Of a stretch of 64,000 nt of DNA, positions 13,801-23,326 are shown in pieces (positions within the stretch are counted from its first letter, which is position 1; each line of letters begins with the position of its first letter). The notes below the pieces were generated by a model. It saw only the letters and a program-made list of their open reading frames with translations, did no database searches and was not told the DNA's origin. The stretch is from Sisyra terminalis. Lineage: Eukaryota; Arthropoda; Insecta; Neuroptera; Sisyridae. Position numbers and translations under genes: made by a program. The stretch covers positions 44,961,050-45,025,049 of the forward strand of contig OY292277.1 of the NCBI GenBank assembly GCA_958496175.1, read 5' to 3'.

Positions 13801-16800
13801 TACTCATGAATATCCCGATTTCGTCAACATAATTTATCTTTCCACATGAATAGGGAATTCTGTATACTCCAGGTTTGTCCAAAAGTAGAACCTTGTCCTT
13901 TGGAGAAGAAAGTTTATACGATATCTTCGTTGGAGGCTAGAACATCAGCTTAAAATTATATTTTCTAAGAAAAATCGGGTTATGGAATTGTTCGAAGTTT
14001 ATTTGCGAAAAAATTTACCTTTAGTTATCCCCATAAAAAATAAGAATCGTGAGTTCTGGGGATCGTGGCAGATAAACTACGTCGTATCTTCTCAAAATTA
14101 TTTGGTCACCAAAAATAGCCTTTACAAATTCCAATGTGTCTTCAGTTTCACGGCAGGAAGCACTATCTTGTGTAAATTTCTGGTAAACGTTGCATTACAG
14201 GTCTCATGAAATTCTGAAGCATGGTTTTATATCATTCTCCATTGATGGTGTATTTCCATTAGAAAAAAATCATTTTGGAAAAAAAATCAGTCTGATTATA
14301 TCTTATAATGTTACTCCACACCATACCATGCATTTAACAGAGTTTAATTCATGCTGGAATATCACTTTTGGACTTTCAGTAGCCTAGAATCTACAGCTTT
14401 GCTTATGAACCATTCCATGTAGGTGGAAATGAGCTTTATCGAACATAATCAGACAATCTATAAAGTGGTTTTCATCTCTTACTAATTGTTGAAGTTTGAG
14501 TACATAGTTCAGCTGGCATGGGTAATCTACCATTAAATCTTGCCCGGATAAAGATGTTAACCATGTAAAATCCACTGCAATAAGGTTTGATAGATGTTAA
14601 ATTGCATACCTTGCCTCCGAGTCGGCGTTTTTGGGTCTTCTTCGATACTTCTCCTCACAAGATCCACATTTTCTTATCTCCGAACTTTACGTAGTTTCCT
14701 GGTATGTGGATGGTCACCTATACAATCCTGTCATTCAAAACAATCCATTAAGTGATTAATTATTGCCTCCGAGGGTGCATCTCTAACGTTAAAATTACGA
14801 CGATATATTCTATGCCTTCTTGCGATATTGGTTCTCAAAGTAATTGATCGATTTTGATGCCTTATAACATGTTTTTATTTCCATAGTAAACTTTCACAAT
14901 TACCGAATGCAACTTCTGAAAAAAAAAGAAAGGAAAGTTTATTATTGAAGAAGTTAAAGGAATTTCAAACATCTTCGTGATTTTTGGGCCACCTGTAAGG
15001 TAGGTATATGTGTTTAACAAATTGAATTTTCTTCGCTGACTTATATAGCTTACACTTTACTAACCAAAACTGGAATCGTAACTTGGACCTTTAGAGCTGA
15101 AAGATTTTGAAGGAGCTGGAGCTAAAATATTAATTTTAGCGAAACCGGAGTAGAAGTCAAAATTTATACTAACTCCAGCTCCAAATAACCTTTGGTTTAC
15201 TTAGTTCTTGTAAAAACTGTTAAGCCAAAGATTGTTTGGAGCTGAAGTTAGTATAAATTTTGATGGCTTCAACACTGCTTTCGCTAAAATTTTTATTTTA
15301 TAGCTCCAGCTCCTACACAATCTTTCATCTCCATAGTTCCAAGTTACGACTCCAGCTCTGGTTAGTAAAGTATAAACTATTTAAAATTCAGTGAGGAAAA
15401 TCGAATTTGTTATTCATAAATACCTATTGGACAGGTGGCTCATAAATCACGAAGAGATTTGAAATTTCCTATACCTTTGTTAATAATAAACTTTTCTTTT
15501 TCTATTTTTCAGAAGTTGCATTCGGTAAGTGTGAAAATTTACCATGGAAAAATACAGCACGTTACAATGCATCAAAATTACTTTGAGAAATAAATACTAT
15601 ATACTAAATATATACTATAGTTTACTAAAAACACTAAAAAAAAATATATTTTGAAACTTACATTTAACCAAGTCTCCATGCTTTAAAATTGTGTGGAAAA
15701 TTGGGATTCAATGATAAAGCTTTAAAAATTAAAGCTTATACAACAATTGAAACTAGAGTTGGTGCTTTAGCTTAAAATAGTTCCGAAACTAGAACTGGAC
15801 TCTTAACTACTTTAATCCAGTTCCCTAGTATTATTAATATGTGTATTAATTATATTATAAATTATATAATAATATATAATAATATTGCATATTATAAATT
15901 AATATGTGTATCAGAAATAGCCTTGGTCAAATCAATAAATTCATCTTATTATTATTGCAATTGCCGTATAAATTAAAATTAAAGCACATAGAGTAGTAAA
16001 TTTTTTTTCCAGTACCAGTAAATACGTACACCTGATGAAATATCAGGATTTTCCCATTACGTCTTAGATGAAATATAATATTCCTTGTACTATTAGAAAA
16101 TTAAGTCAAACACAAAGTTTTAGATGAAATTTTTCCGACTTCGTTATTCCTATATCCGACCGATTTCTTGATTAATAAAACTTTCCAAACCAAACAAAGC
16201 GCACAGCATCTATCAAGAGTTTTCCATTTGTTTTTTCGGTGGAAATTTTCCGTGTATTTCCTGTGCAAATCTTTTATTTAAATTACATTTTTTGTACAGT
16301 TTATTTCTATAATGATTTTAATGCGTTTTTAATTTATTTACCAGAGAGCTTTAATAATGCATTTCTAAAGCCTAACACTTACGGCTGTTATGAATTTTCA
16401 TAAAAATTGCGGGGTGGAATTGGATGGTGGGACTGTTTGTCGAGGGTGGTTTTCATGTATTGTGTGGTTGCAGGTTTTGTTGGGGGGTGGTCGTCGTCAC
16501 TGGTTGCCAAAAGTAGCACATGATCCGGAACAGTTGGAGGAAGAGGGACGGCGTCTCGATGGACGTAACATGATCGACGACTGGGTCCGGGACAAAAAGC
16601 GTCGGGATCTCAAAGCCGAGTATGTCTGGAACAAGGGACAACTCGATCGAATCAATCCGCGACAAGTCGATTATTTACTTGGTTTGTCTTTGTTTTTCTT
16701 TTCCAACCACCAACAATGTTTTTCCACCACCCCATTTTTTTTCTTCCTTGCCAGTCTTTAACTAAAACCTCCCCGTGTATTTCTGTGACAATTTAATGGA

Positions 16801-19800
16801 CTTTTCTAATTCACGTAAAGTATTTTTTACAATGATAAATAACAAGGGAGGAAAATGGGGAAAAATGTGAATTTTTGATTATTCAAATGCTTAAGTAATT
16901 CATGGGTGATGGAAAAAAGAAGTTGGGATTGGTGTTAGGTATTTGATTTTTCTTTTTTATTGAATAAAATTTTATTTTGCAGGGTTGTTTGCATATTCAC
17001 ATATGGATTTTGAAGCTGACCGAGATCCAGGACCAACCGGTGACCCTTCTCTTGCGGATATGACACGCACAGCAATCAGTATCTTACAGAAAAATTCAAA
17101 AGGATTTTTCCTTTTTGTTGAAGGTAATTTTTGCAGTTATTTGCATCTAAAATTTTTGTTATATGTGATAGAAACGAGCTTTAATACATTTTCATCGATA
17201 ATTTTCCAAGCGATTGTTAGTAAGAAACCGTTTAAGGGAGAAAAACTTCGGAAATTGTTTTCCCAAAGATTGGAAACTTCTAAACTAATTAAATTTGATG
17301 AATCATGAAATGCTGACCGTTTGTTGTTCGCTGGAAATGAATGTCAGCAACGCAAAGCTTAATAGGGAAACATAATAAGAAGTGACCAATTCTGAGAAAT
17401 GTATTTTGAAAAGCTCGGCCATCTTTCACATGTGGGTATTGTCTTGGTGCAATAAAGCTCGATTGAAAGCATGAACGGACGTCAGATCGTAAATAGATGT
17501 TGGTTTCTGTGAGTTCAATTCCTCATTTCTTGGGAAAATTTATTTTGCAGGCGGACGTATTGATCATGCACATCATTACAACAACGCTTTTCGAGCTTTG
17601 GATGAAACGTTGGCGATGGAGACGGCTTTGTTGGCAGCCCTGTCAATGGTGAATCCAATGGAAACATTACTTGTCTTGACATCTGATCATTCACACGTAA
17701 TGACAATGGGAGGACAGGCAACACCAAGAGGACAACCCGTCTTAGGTAAATCTTATTACATACTGCATTTGTTATATACAAAGTTTACATCTACAGTTTT
17801 CAAACTTTCTTTTGGTAGTGTACTACTTAAGATGTATTAAAAATTCATTACGAATTTCTACCGTTTTGCAGACTTATAGTTTAGTTCAATTTATAATCGC
17901 AATTTTTCAAAAACTCTTATAGTACAGTCTTTCAAGGGTATGCACTAGTGTGGGTCAAAAAAATCGATTATTATTTTTTTACAAGTGACACGGAAAAATG
18001 GGTCGCTAGACACCTTAAAAAAATTCTCACCAAGTATGAGCTCTTAATTTTAATAGGAAGATCCTCCGCATCGCAGTTTTGTATTTTTTTCTCAGTCCAA
18101 TAGAAAAAAAGTCACACCTCATCATTTATCGATTGTACAGAAAAATGTTCTGAAAGAATTTTTTAGGAAATTTAATGCTCTACAAAAAAGGTATTCTATA
18201 TTTTTTCCGTAAGCCTCACCATTTGAAAGATATTAAGGATTTAATTTTGATTATTTTAAGACAAATTTTATTTTTATTTATGAATTTTATAACTCGACAA
18301 TAAACGACTCTTATACAATGCGCAATACAAATAGATTTAGCAAAAAATCATAAGAGTTCTTTTTTGTAGAAGATTAAATATACAATAAACATGATGAGAT
18401 TAGTTATTTTCGATTTATTTGTCGCCGAGTTATGGAATTCTAAGGAACAAATTACATTTTTTCCACGTTATTTCCATAAGAAACTTAAGTTGGAAAGCGG
18501 ACTATCTTAAAGTTAATATTAAGAGCTCAAATTTTCAGGGAATTGTTTTTTATCAATTAGGAAGCATTTGAGGCGCTGGGAGCAAAAAAATTCAGAAACA
18601 CCCCTATTAAGGACCATCCTAAGATCACATATAAATAAATCATTTGGCTCCTGATTTTTCCCAAAATGCCAAGAATTTTCAAAAATATCAACAATTACGT
18701 AACACGATTATTGAAAATGTAAATTTTTCTATGTTTTCAACCGTCATTTTCACGTTAACAATGGCACATACAAGAAATTATTAAAGAACCTTTTTTTGTG
18801 GGAACCATCCTCAGCTTTCATGTTGATAACTATTTTTCCGTATTTTGGATGGTTTAAAAATTATAATGAAAATGGGATCTATTTTTTGGGAAAATTTCAT
18901 TTTCCTAAAAAATGACGGATTTTTTGGTTGAAATCATGTTTGGGATGTAATCTATCGATAAATAAAAAAATGGCTTCTACGTTCCTTATAAAGGATCTTC
19001 AATTATAAAGGATCTACCCGATTAAGCATTTGAAAGCTGCACTCGCGTCTAATGAAGGGATCTTACCTGGTTTTTATTGTTTTGCGTCCAAGATAACTAT
19101 ACACTTAAACTCATACCCCTAAATCATATAATAAGGGAATAATGAGGGTGACAACCCTTAATGAAAATATTTTTTTTCAGTATCTATTGAAGATATCTTC
19201 ATAAAATTGAAAATATATGTGACTTTTAATTAACTTATTGTAATTTATTTTTTTGCGAATTTTTACAATATGAGAAACTATTGAAAACGAGAAGCATATT
19301 TTTTGAGGGTGGTTTTTCATATCAACCCCCAAAATGACACCTACCAAGAAAATATATCTTATATGTTAATTAGTTAGCTATCACATGTTGAAGTTACCAA
19401 ATGGTCGAATTTGTGGAACATAGTTAAAAAAAATAAAAATCAAAGTATGTGGTCATATTGAATAATTTATTATAGTTAATTCAATTACCTATGCATTGTA
19501 TAAAAGTATTACGAATAGTCTTATTTTATTGTACATTTAATTATTTTCATTGTTTTCTTCAACATTAGTTATTATATTATTAGCATCAAACATGGAGGTC
19601 AATATTCCAGCGGCTTTTATAATTTTTGATTTATAACGAACATATGATTAATAGTAAATAACAGTCGCTATAAAAGGGCAACAGTCTACTGTTCTGTTCC
19701 TATTATCCCAATCATAAACATATCTACGAATTTCTTCATATGTGTTCGAATTTAGCAAAGCAATTATATGTTTCGCTATTAATATGCCATGATCGTATCC

Positions 19801-22800
19801 TTACTTTAATAATATTTTCGCGATATCTTAAAAATTCAAGGGTTAATTCGGTGTTATTTAATATTTTAGCAAGACAATATTCTTCTTTCGATAATTGATA
19901 AGTGCCAATAAATAATATTTTAAGGCCAATTTACCTCAGTTCTGGAAAATCCATCACACTAGTTGAAGATAATTTCGTAAAAAGTAATCTATGCTGATTC
20001 AAGTTCTCATTTTTAAACAATTCTTGCATTATATTCTGCTGATTTTCATACTCCTTTATAAAGGCAATAATAGTATCGGAAAATTTAACATCACAGTTCA
20101 ATCTTCTACCAAAATTGGTATTTAAAAATCCAGCTATTTTGCCCAGTGATTTTCCCATAGGTAAAAGCTATTTGTCGAGATTATTATGTAATAAATGATA
20201 ATTTTTACCAATAGTGATGTACAGCTGCAATAGCCCAACATACTTTAATTACTATTCATAATACAATTGCTACTTCAAATAAAATTCGTGTCGTCAAATT
20301 CCAAATCGCATATTATTTATAATGGTAGTTCATAGTTTATTTGTAGTTATGCATATTTTGTCGACAATTAAAAGTTTTAAAAAACGTATTTATGATGATC
20401 GACATAGATTAAGTGCATAGGTGTTAATATAGAATTTGGTAAAAATTGATATATATGCTTGCACGTATCCTTAATTGGTTTTTATTTTTTTAAACTATGT
20501 TCCACCAATTTGATCATTTTGTAATTTTAATATATTATAGCTAACTAAGTAACATATAAGACATATTTTTTGGTAGGTGTCATTTTGGAGATTGGTATAA
20601 AAAACCATCCCCAAAAAATATACTTCTCGTTTTTTACAATTTCCAATATTACAAAAATTCTCAAAAAAATATATTTCAATTTGCTTATTAATAGACATAT
20701 ATGAGGCATTCCATGGTGACTGGTGGGACCTTTGACTTTGAATTTCGACTAATTATGAGCTATAATTAGATGATTGAAACTATTATAATCATAAAATGTA
20801 TCACATTTTATAGAAAAATAACCAATTAACAACATCATTTAATAAAAAAAATATTTTTTTTTTCTTAGTTTCTTGTAATTGTCACTTGAATTAGTGTGAC
20901 TAGTGGGACACCAAAAAATCCTTCTCTCTTACTATGGTGCACTTAAAGACAAATTTCAGTTCGACTACTACATTTTCAATAGAGATTTTCTTCCTTCTAC
21001 TGTATTTATCTCTCATTATTTCATTTTCATCAAGTATTAGACTATTTACTTACATAGAAAAATAAAAATAAAAAATTTTGACTGGTGGGACAAGTACAAA
21101 ATGTGTAAACAAAATTTTTCGTTAATGACACTTTTATATTTTTTCTATCTTTGTATTGTTAATTGGGCAACGTATTAGTGGAGGTTTTTGATTTAAGATA
21201 GAATTTTATTTATTTTTATACATTTATATATTTTCGGTAACACAAGAATATCGTTTAGACTTAAATTTTTCTATAATTTCCGAATAAACATTAAATTAAT
21301 TTTTAGTCAATCATTATCCATGAAGAATAAAGTCCAGTGTCTTACATTATTGGAGTCTGATGATGTTGCCGTCAAATAATAACTAATGCTTTTATTGTCA
21401 TCAGCTTTAAAATAATTGTGTTTTCTAATGCATGGAATTTTTTTAATGTTTTGCCACTGTTTGTTAAGATGTGAATGATTTTTTTTTAATATCATCTGCT
21501 CCAACAAAGAAAAAATGGAACCCATTGATACCTTTTAACACTAAATAGTCATGGCAGTCTTTACTATTTTTAATTACTGCTTTTCTTGTCATAATTGCAG
21601 ACCAAAGAGTTCGTTTTGCTATTGCTCCTATGCCATCAACTAATCCTTTACCATGACCAGAAGCAAAAAAAACTTCAATTCTATCTAATTCAAAAAAAAA
21701 TCCATCATGTATTGGCTATAAGCTATAGTCCCACTAGTCACATGTGACTAGTGGTACGTATTCTAAAAGAACCTAGAGACCATAATATAGACTTTTTAAC
21801 AATCATAAGAAGTTTAAATTATTTAAGACATGTTTATTTTTACTTTTACCAAAAAAAAAAATGAATTAGGACGGTTTGAGGTTAAAAAAACAACTTTTTA
21901 TGTTTTTGTGTGACTGGGGGGACATGTAATTATCCTATATTCAAACACGAAATATACAAAAACTAACGTAATTTTTCGATTAAAAAAATCGTAATCCTTT
22001 TGTTTATAATGTTATTGTTCTTCTGAATATAATGATAAACTTGCTGAAATTAATTAGATGGTTAAAACTAATGTTGCTAACAGAAACATTTTCCGTGGAT
22101 ACATGTACTAACTTGTACTCGAAAGTTAGACAAACCAAAAAATCGATTTTTTATTGTTTTAGAAAAAATTCTTTTGATATTAGTAAAATTTATACTTTTT
22201 ATTATAAGTAAGGGCTAAATTTAATATAATACGAGGAATTATTAATTCCAAGTCATTTTCCTATTTCTCATGGAATGTCCCATATAGTTTAAATTTCGTG
22301 AAGATATCTTCAATAGGTACTGAGAAAAAAATATTTACGTTATGGGTTGTCATCCCCATTACTTCGATACTATAGGGGTTAGGGGTGTGAGATTAAGTGT
22401 ATGGCAATCTTATATGAATAAAAGTAATATTAAGGTAATATCCCTTCATTTCCTTTCGCTTCCACGACTGTGCTATCAAACTGATTTTAAGAAGTGATGA
22501 TTAATACTTGTTTCCTTATATTTATAGGACCGGATAGTAAGATGTCGGATGTTGATGGACAAATGTATTCATTGTTGCTGTATGGAAACGGTCCTGGATA
22601 CAGTGTTCCTCGAACAGTGCCCACCAATACGACGACCAGCAGCGAAGACCGCAATGCTGTGCACGGTTCAGCAGTGCCGCGCCAATGGGCCACTCACGGG
22701 GGCGAAGATGTGCCGGTTTACGCTCTGGGGCCCCTAGCTACCATTTTGTTCACGGGCACATTTGATCAAAGCTACATACCACATGCGATTGCATATAGTG

Positions 22801-23087
22801 CATGCCTTGGGGAACACGCGCACCGATGCACAACACCCGAAAATGGCCCGTCAACAACATTAGATCATAACAACGTTAATAACAATGGTAACAACAGCGC
22901 TCTGGGGACCAACCGAAACCATTGTACAGTCCAAGGCGAGACCGCCCAAGGCGCTCCGGTTGTTAAAGCGAGCAGCGTCATGACGGACGATGTGATCAGA
23001 AATCGATCCTGTGGGACTCCCATGCCATCATCATTCATCATTATCTTTATGCTCGTGATCAGTGGCATTAGAATAATCGCCACGTGA
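4655..23087 (+). CDS. ALP: Membrane-bound alkaline phosphatase, 3' part (join 4655-4833, 16474-16681, 16983-17123, 17551-17745, 22528-23087)
   Basis: Five exons join in phase to about 425 codons of an alkaline phosphatase, a homodimeric ectoenzyme that hydrolyses phosphate monoesters and is usually GPI-anchored. In order the sequence shows ISHATPAALYAH (His and Thr of the Mg site), LLGGGRRHW, FLFVEGGRIDHAHH (Glu Mg ligand; Asp and His Zn ligands), TSDHSHV (Asp-His Zn pair) and THGGEDV (His Zn ligand). All metal ligands of this half are intact. The N-terminal half, with the nucleophilic Ser, is not in the window and must lie to the left. The last exon ends in a hydrophobic tail (about 15 residues after MPSS) that suits a GPI-attachment signal. 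The second intron is 11.6 kb and the last 4.8 kb, both filled with transposons. Identity is secure; which ALP paralogue is not. Confidence 0.95.
4834..6371. other. ALP intron, left part
   Basis: AT-rich intron. Small hairpins such as TTCCGTAATTGTACGGAA at 5124-5141 and the repeated phrase GAGGGAATGA (about 5690, 5841 and 6229) are visible. I see no exon or recognisable transposon. Confidence 0.5.
6831..8097 (-). mobile_element. mariner transposon, full length, 1267 bp
   Basis: The terminal inverted repeats are CCAGGTTGTTCAATAAGTTT at the left and TCAGGTTCTTCAATAAGTTT read inward from the right. Both are bounded by the TA target duplication (6829-6830 and 8098-8099). The size and the single 345-codon transposase frame match canonical mariners. 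The element sits inside an older TIR element (6372-8526). Confidence 0.93.
6882..7919 (-). pseudogene. mariner transposase with two in-frame stop codons
   Basis: From ATG at 7919 the frame runs 345 codons to a stop at 6882, exactly the usual mariner length. It is interrupted by TGA at codon 34 (7818-7820) and TAG at codon 145 (7485-7487). The N-terminal part has the helix-turn-helix segment ending TVERWVTEFKCGRTS and the DDPREGRP linker. The catalytic part keeps all three acidic residues, in TIDETWVYHH, FHQDNAPCH and YSPDLAPSDFHLF, with 34 residues between the second and third (DD34D). There are no frameshifts, so inactivation appears recent. The N-terminal third is duplicated at 10493-10856. 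Confidence 0.93.
7556..8950. repeat. Segmental duplication, block X copy 1
   Basis: 1395 bp that recur at 10493-11887 at a constant offset of 2937. I saw no differences on reading. The block starts inside the mariner transposase and runs through the mariner right end, the older TIR element's right end and about 420 bp of unidentified sequence. Confidence 0.9.
8961..10418. repeat. Segmental duplication, block Y copy 1
   Basis: Recurs at 13806-15264 at offset 4845. The first 900 bp appear almost identical, with a few substitutions after 9900 (for example AAGCGATT versus AAGTGATT). The 10 bases between blocks X and Y here (8951-8960, GAATCATCAC) replace 1918 bp found between the second copies. 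Confidence 0.88.
9130..10018 (-). pseudogene. Decayed Tc1/mariner-superfamily transposase (copy 1)
   Basis: Read on the - strand with several frame breaks, the segment shows in order ENVDLVRRSIEEDPKTPTRR (the HTH/linker region of transposases with a DUF4817-type N-terminus), FDKAHFHLHGMVHKQSCRF (equivalent of the DEAHFWLNGYVNKQN block holding the first catalytic Asp), VKCMVWCGV, and QDSASC followed by GDQIILRRYDVVYLPRSPEL (second and third catalytic regions). Multiple stops and altered acidic residues make it a dead copy. The family call rests on these ordered motifs. Confidence 0.75.
10230..10492. repeat. Perfect GCTCCAGCTCC hairpin at the duplication junction
   Basis: About 110-bp arms at 10242-10350 and 10385-10492 are near-perfect inverted copies. 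The sister hairpin at 15090-15370 has a clearly diverged right arm. The right arm here stops abruptly where block X copy 2 begins. Confidence 0.85.
10493..10856 (-). pseudogene. Truncated mariner transposase N-terminus (duplicated copy)
   Basis: ATG at 10856. It is identical in reading to the first part of the transposase at 7919, including the TGA at codon 34, and it breaks off after the CAQWVP segment at the duplication junction. The catalytic domain and the left TIR are missing; the right TIR is present at about 11008-11034. Confidence 0.9.
10493..11887. repeat. Segmental duplication, block X copy 2
   Basis: Copy of 7556-8950. It opens with GTGGCACCC in the middle of the mariner transposase, directly after the hairpin, so the junction cuts a transposon and is not a transposition event. 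Confidence 0.9.
11888..13805. other. Segment Z, present only in the second duplication copy
   Basis: 1918 bp between block X copy 2 and block Y copy 2. It is mostly unidentified AT-rich sequence, apart from a hAT MITE (12937-13166) and a short motif at 13399-13436 discussed as a finding. The simplest reading is that it was lost from copy 1; insertion into copy 2 is the alternative. Confidence 0.55.
12937..13166. mobile_element. hAT MITE with 8-bp target duplication
   Basis: Ends TAGTGGTTCTTAA and (reverse) CAGTGGTTCTTAACCTG match the widespread hAT consensus CAGTGGTTCTCAACC. The target duplication is GCATAGAG at 12929-12936 and GCATAGAA at 13167-13174 (7 of 8). 230 bp, non-coding. Confidence 0.87.
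13806..15264. repeat. Segmental duplication, block Y copy 2
   Basis: Copy of 8961-10418. Here the sequence continues into the complete foldback repeat up to about 15600, so this copy is the better guide to the ancestral arrangement. Confidence 0.88.
13975..14863 (-). pseudogene. Decayed Tc1/mariner-superfamily transposase (copy 2)
   Basis: Same motifs and stops as the copy at 9130-10018, as expected for a segmental duplication of an already dead gene. Confidence 0.75.
14843..15600. repeat. Foldback repeat, ~370-bp arms
   Basis: The arms meet near 15218. Outer pairs include TTTGATGC near 14853 with GCATCAAA near 15570, and CAATTACCGAATGCAACTTC with its complement near 15515. The inner core has the GGAGCTGGAGC hairpin. 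A non-autonomous DNA element is likely; no target duplication was found. Confidence 0.65.
15601..16473. other. ALP intron, right part
   Basis: AT-rich, with a TA-rich low-complexity tract around 15835-15905. No gene or element recognised. It ends in the acceptor GTTGCAG. Confidence 0.5.
16474..16681 (+). CDS. ALP: ALP exon b (LLGGGRRHW segment)
   Basis: Acceptor GTTGCAG ends at 16473; donor GTTTGT starts at 16682. 69 codons plus one base. It starts VLLGGGRRHWLPK, the invariant glycine loop of ALPs, and ends in NPRQVDYLLG with the last glycine codon split over the next intron. Confidence 0.95.
16983..17123 (+). CDS. ALP: ALP exon c
   Basis: Acceptor TTTGCAG ends at 16982; donor GTAATT starts at 17124. 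It encodes LFAYSHMDFEADRD through PSLADMTRTAISILQKN to GFFLFVE. The final Glu is the family's Mg ligand. Phase matches both neighbours. Confidence 0.95.
17551..17745 (+). CDS. ALP: ALP exon d (Zn-binding core)
   Basis: Acceptor TTTGCAG ends at 17550; donor GTAAAT starts at 17746. It encodes GGRIDHAHH (Asp and His Zn ligands), ETALLAALSMVNPMETLLVL, TSDHSHV (Asp-His Zn ligands) and PRGQPVLG. Confidence 0.96.
17934..18606. mobile_element. F-family element F2 (degraded)
   Basis: It carries the family motifs AGCTCTTAAT (18039), CGCATCGCA (18066), TGCTCTACAAAAAAGG (18177), a reverse TTTTTTGTAGA (18361) and ATATTAAGAGCTC (18516). The right end on the reverse strand is TAGGGGTGTTTCTG. The two halves no longer pair well and no target duplication is visible, so the left edge is approximate. 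Confidence 0.6.
19570..20158 (-). pseudogene. Decayed SWIM-type transposon protein
   Basis: Starting near 20158 the frame reads NTNFGRRLNCDVKFSDTIIA, then LFTKLSSTSVMDFPELR. After a stop it continues as FIGTYQLSKEEYCLAKILNN, VRIRSWHINSETYNCFAKFE and, in a shifted frame, YEEIRRYVYDWDNRNRTVDC followed by CPFIATVIYY. The order GxYQL, then RSxHxxSxxYN, then (V)xxWDNRNRTVDCCPFIA is the pattern of SWIM zinc-finger proteins carried by some insect DNA transposons. The Zn ligands are partly lost, with at least two stops and one frameshift. Confidence 0.6.
20703..22281. mobile_element. Sola-like DNA transposon remnant nested in the SWIM element
   Basis: The ends GAGGCATTCCATG (left) and GGGACATTCCATG (right, reverse) are bounded by the 4-bp repeat ATAT (20699-20702 and 22282-22285). 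Comparison with copy 1 of the host transposon (CATGTATAGTTT at the same place) gives the empty site. The phrase TGACTGGTGGGAC or close variants occurs near 20716, 20908, 21081, 21730-21752 (as an inverted pair) and 21911. A 4-bp duplication fits Sola elements, but the superfamily call is tentative. Confidence 0.65.
21307..21740 (-). pseudogene. Transposase remnant with HGKG-DGIG motif
   Basis: On the - strand the segment reads VFFASGHGKGLVDGIGAIAK, RTLWSAIMTRKAV, then CHDYLVLKGINGFHFFFVG. After breaks it continues to a short open stretch with NKQWQNIKKIPCIRKHNYFK. The (S/T)HGKGxxDGIG block is frequent in transposon-encoded proteins of invertebrates, and the rest is decayed. Function is inferred from its position inside a TIR element. 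Confidence 0.5.
22528..23087 (+). CDS. ALP: ALP terminal exon
   Basis: Acceptor TTTATAG ends at 22527; stop TGA at 23085-23087. It starts in phase with the previous exon and encodes GPDSKMSDVDGQMYSLLLYG, NGPGY, the last Zn-ligand block ATHGGEDVPVYALGP, and FDQSYIPHAIAYSACLGEH. A low-complexity Asn/Thr-rich stretch follows, then the hydrophobic C-terminus SSFIIIFMLVISGIRIIAT, likely removed on GPI anchoring. No convincing poly-A signal could be singled out. Confidence 0.94.
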
Positions 23088-23326
23088 TATCCAACCGATA
23101 CGGTTTAGGCCATTTCGTTTTTCGGGAACTCTCGTTGTTGTGCTAGTGCAGGGTATGATTTTAACCACACATCAATCAAAGAAGCACTGCTGCGTGTTTC
23201 AACATTTTAAAGGATAAAAAGACCATTTCAAAAAAAAAAAAATAATACAAACCAAGACAACTGATATGAGGAGGACGAACAAATCAATCTTAAACCCTTT
23301 GTAAATTATAATATAGATATATACCT
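23088..23326. other. ALP 3' UTR / flank
   Basis: The downstream flank of the ALP stop codon probably includes the 3' UTR. It becomes AT-rich after 23200 and ends at the target duplication of element F3. Confidence 0.4.

Larger units (their letters stand above)
19007..22470. mobile_element. Degenerate long-TIR DNA transposon encoding a SWIM-like protein (copy 2)
   Basis: The left terminal repeat (19007-19440) matches the copy at 260; the right one is found at about 20470-20698 and 22286-22470, split by a nested element. The interior aligns with copy 1 without the LINE. The outermost right end is decayed near the ALP exon. Confidence 0.75.
17746..22527. other. Last ALP intron, 4.8 kb, built largely of transposons
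   Basis: Contains the F2 element (17934-18606) and the second SWIM-type transposon (19007-22470), itself split by a Sola-like element. The transposon's right end stops only about 60 bp before the acceptor of the terminal ALP exon. Confidence 0.75.

Noticed and set aside
22549..22737. Alternative frame in the last ALP exon
   Set aside because: Shadow of the alkaline phosphatase frame, which is fixed by the splice phase and the THGGEDV motif.
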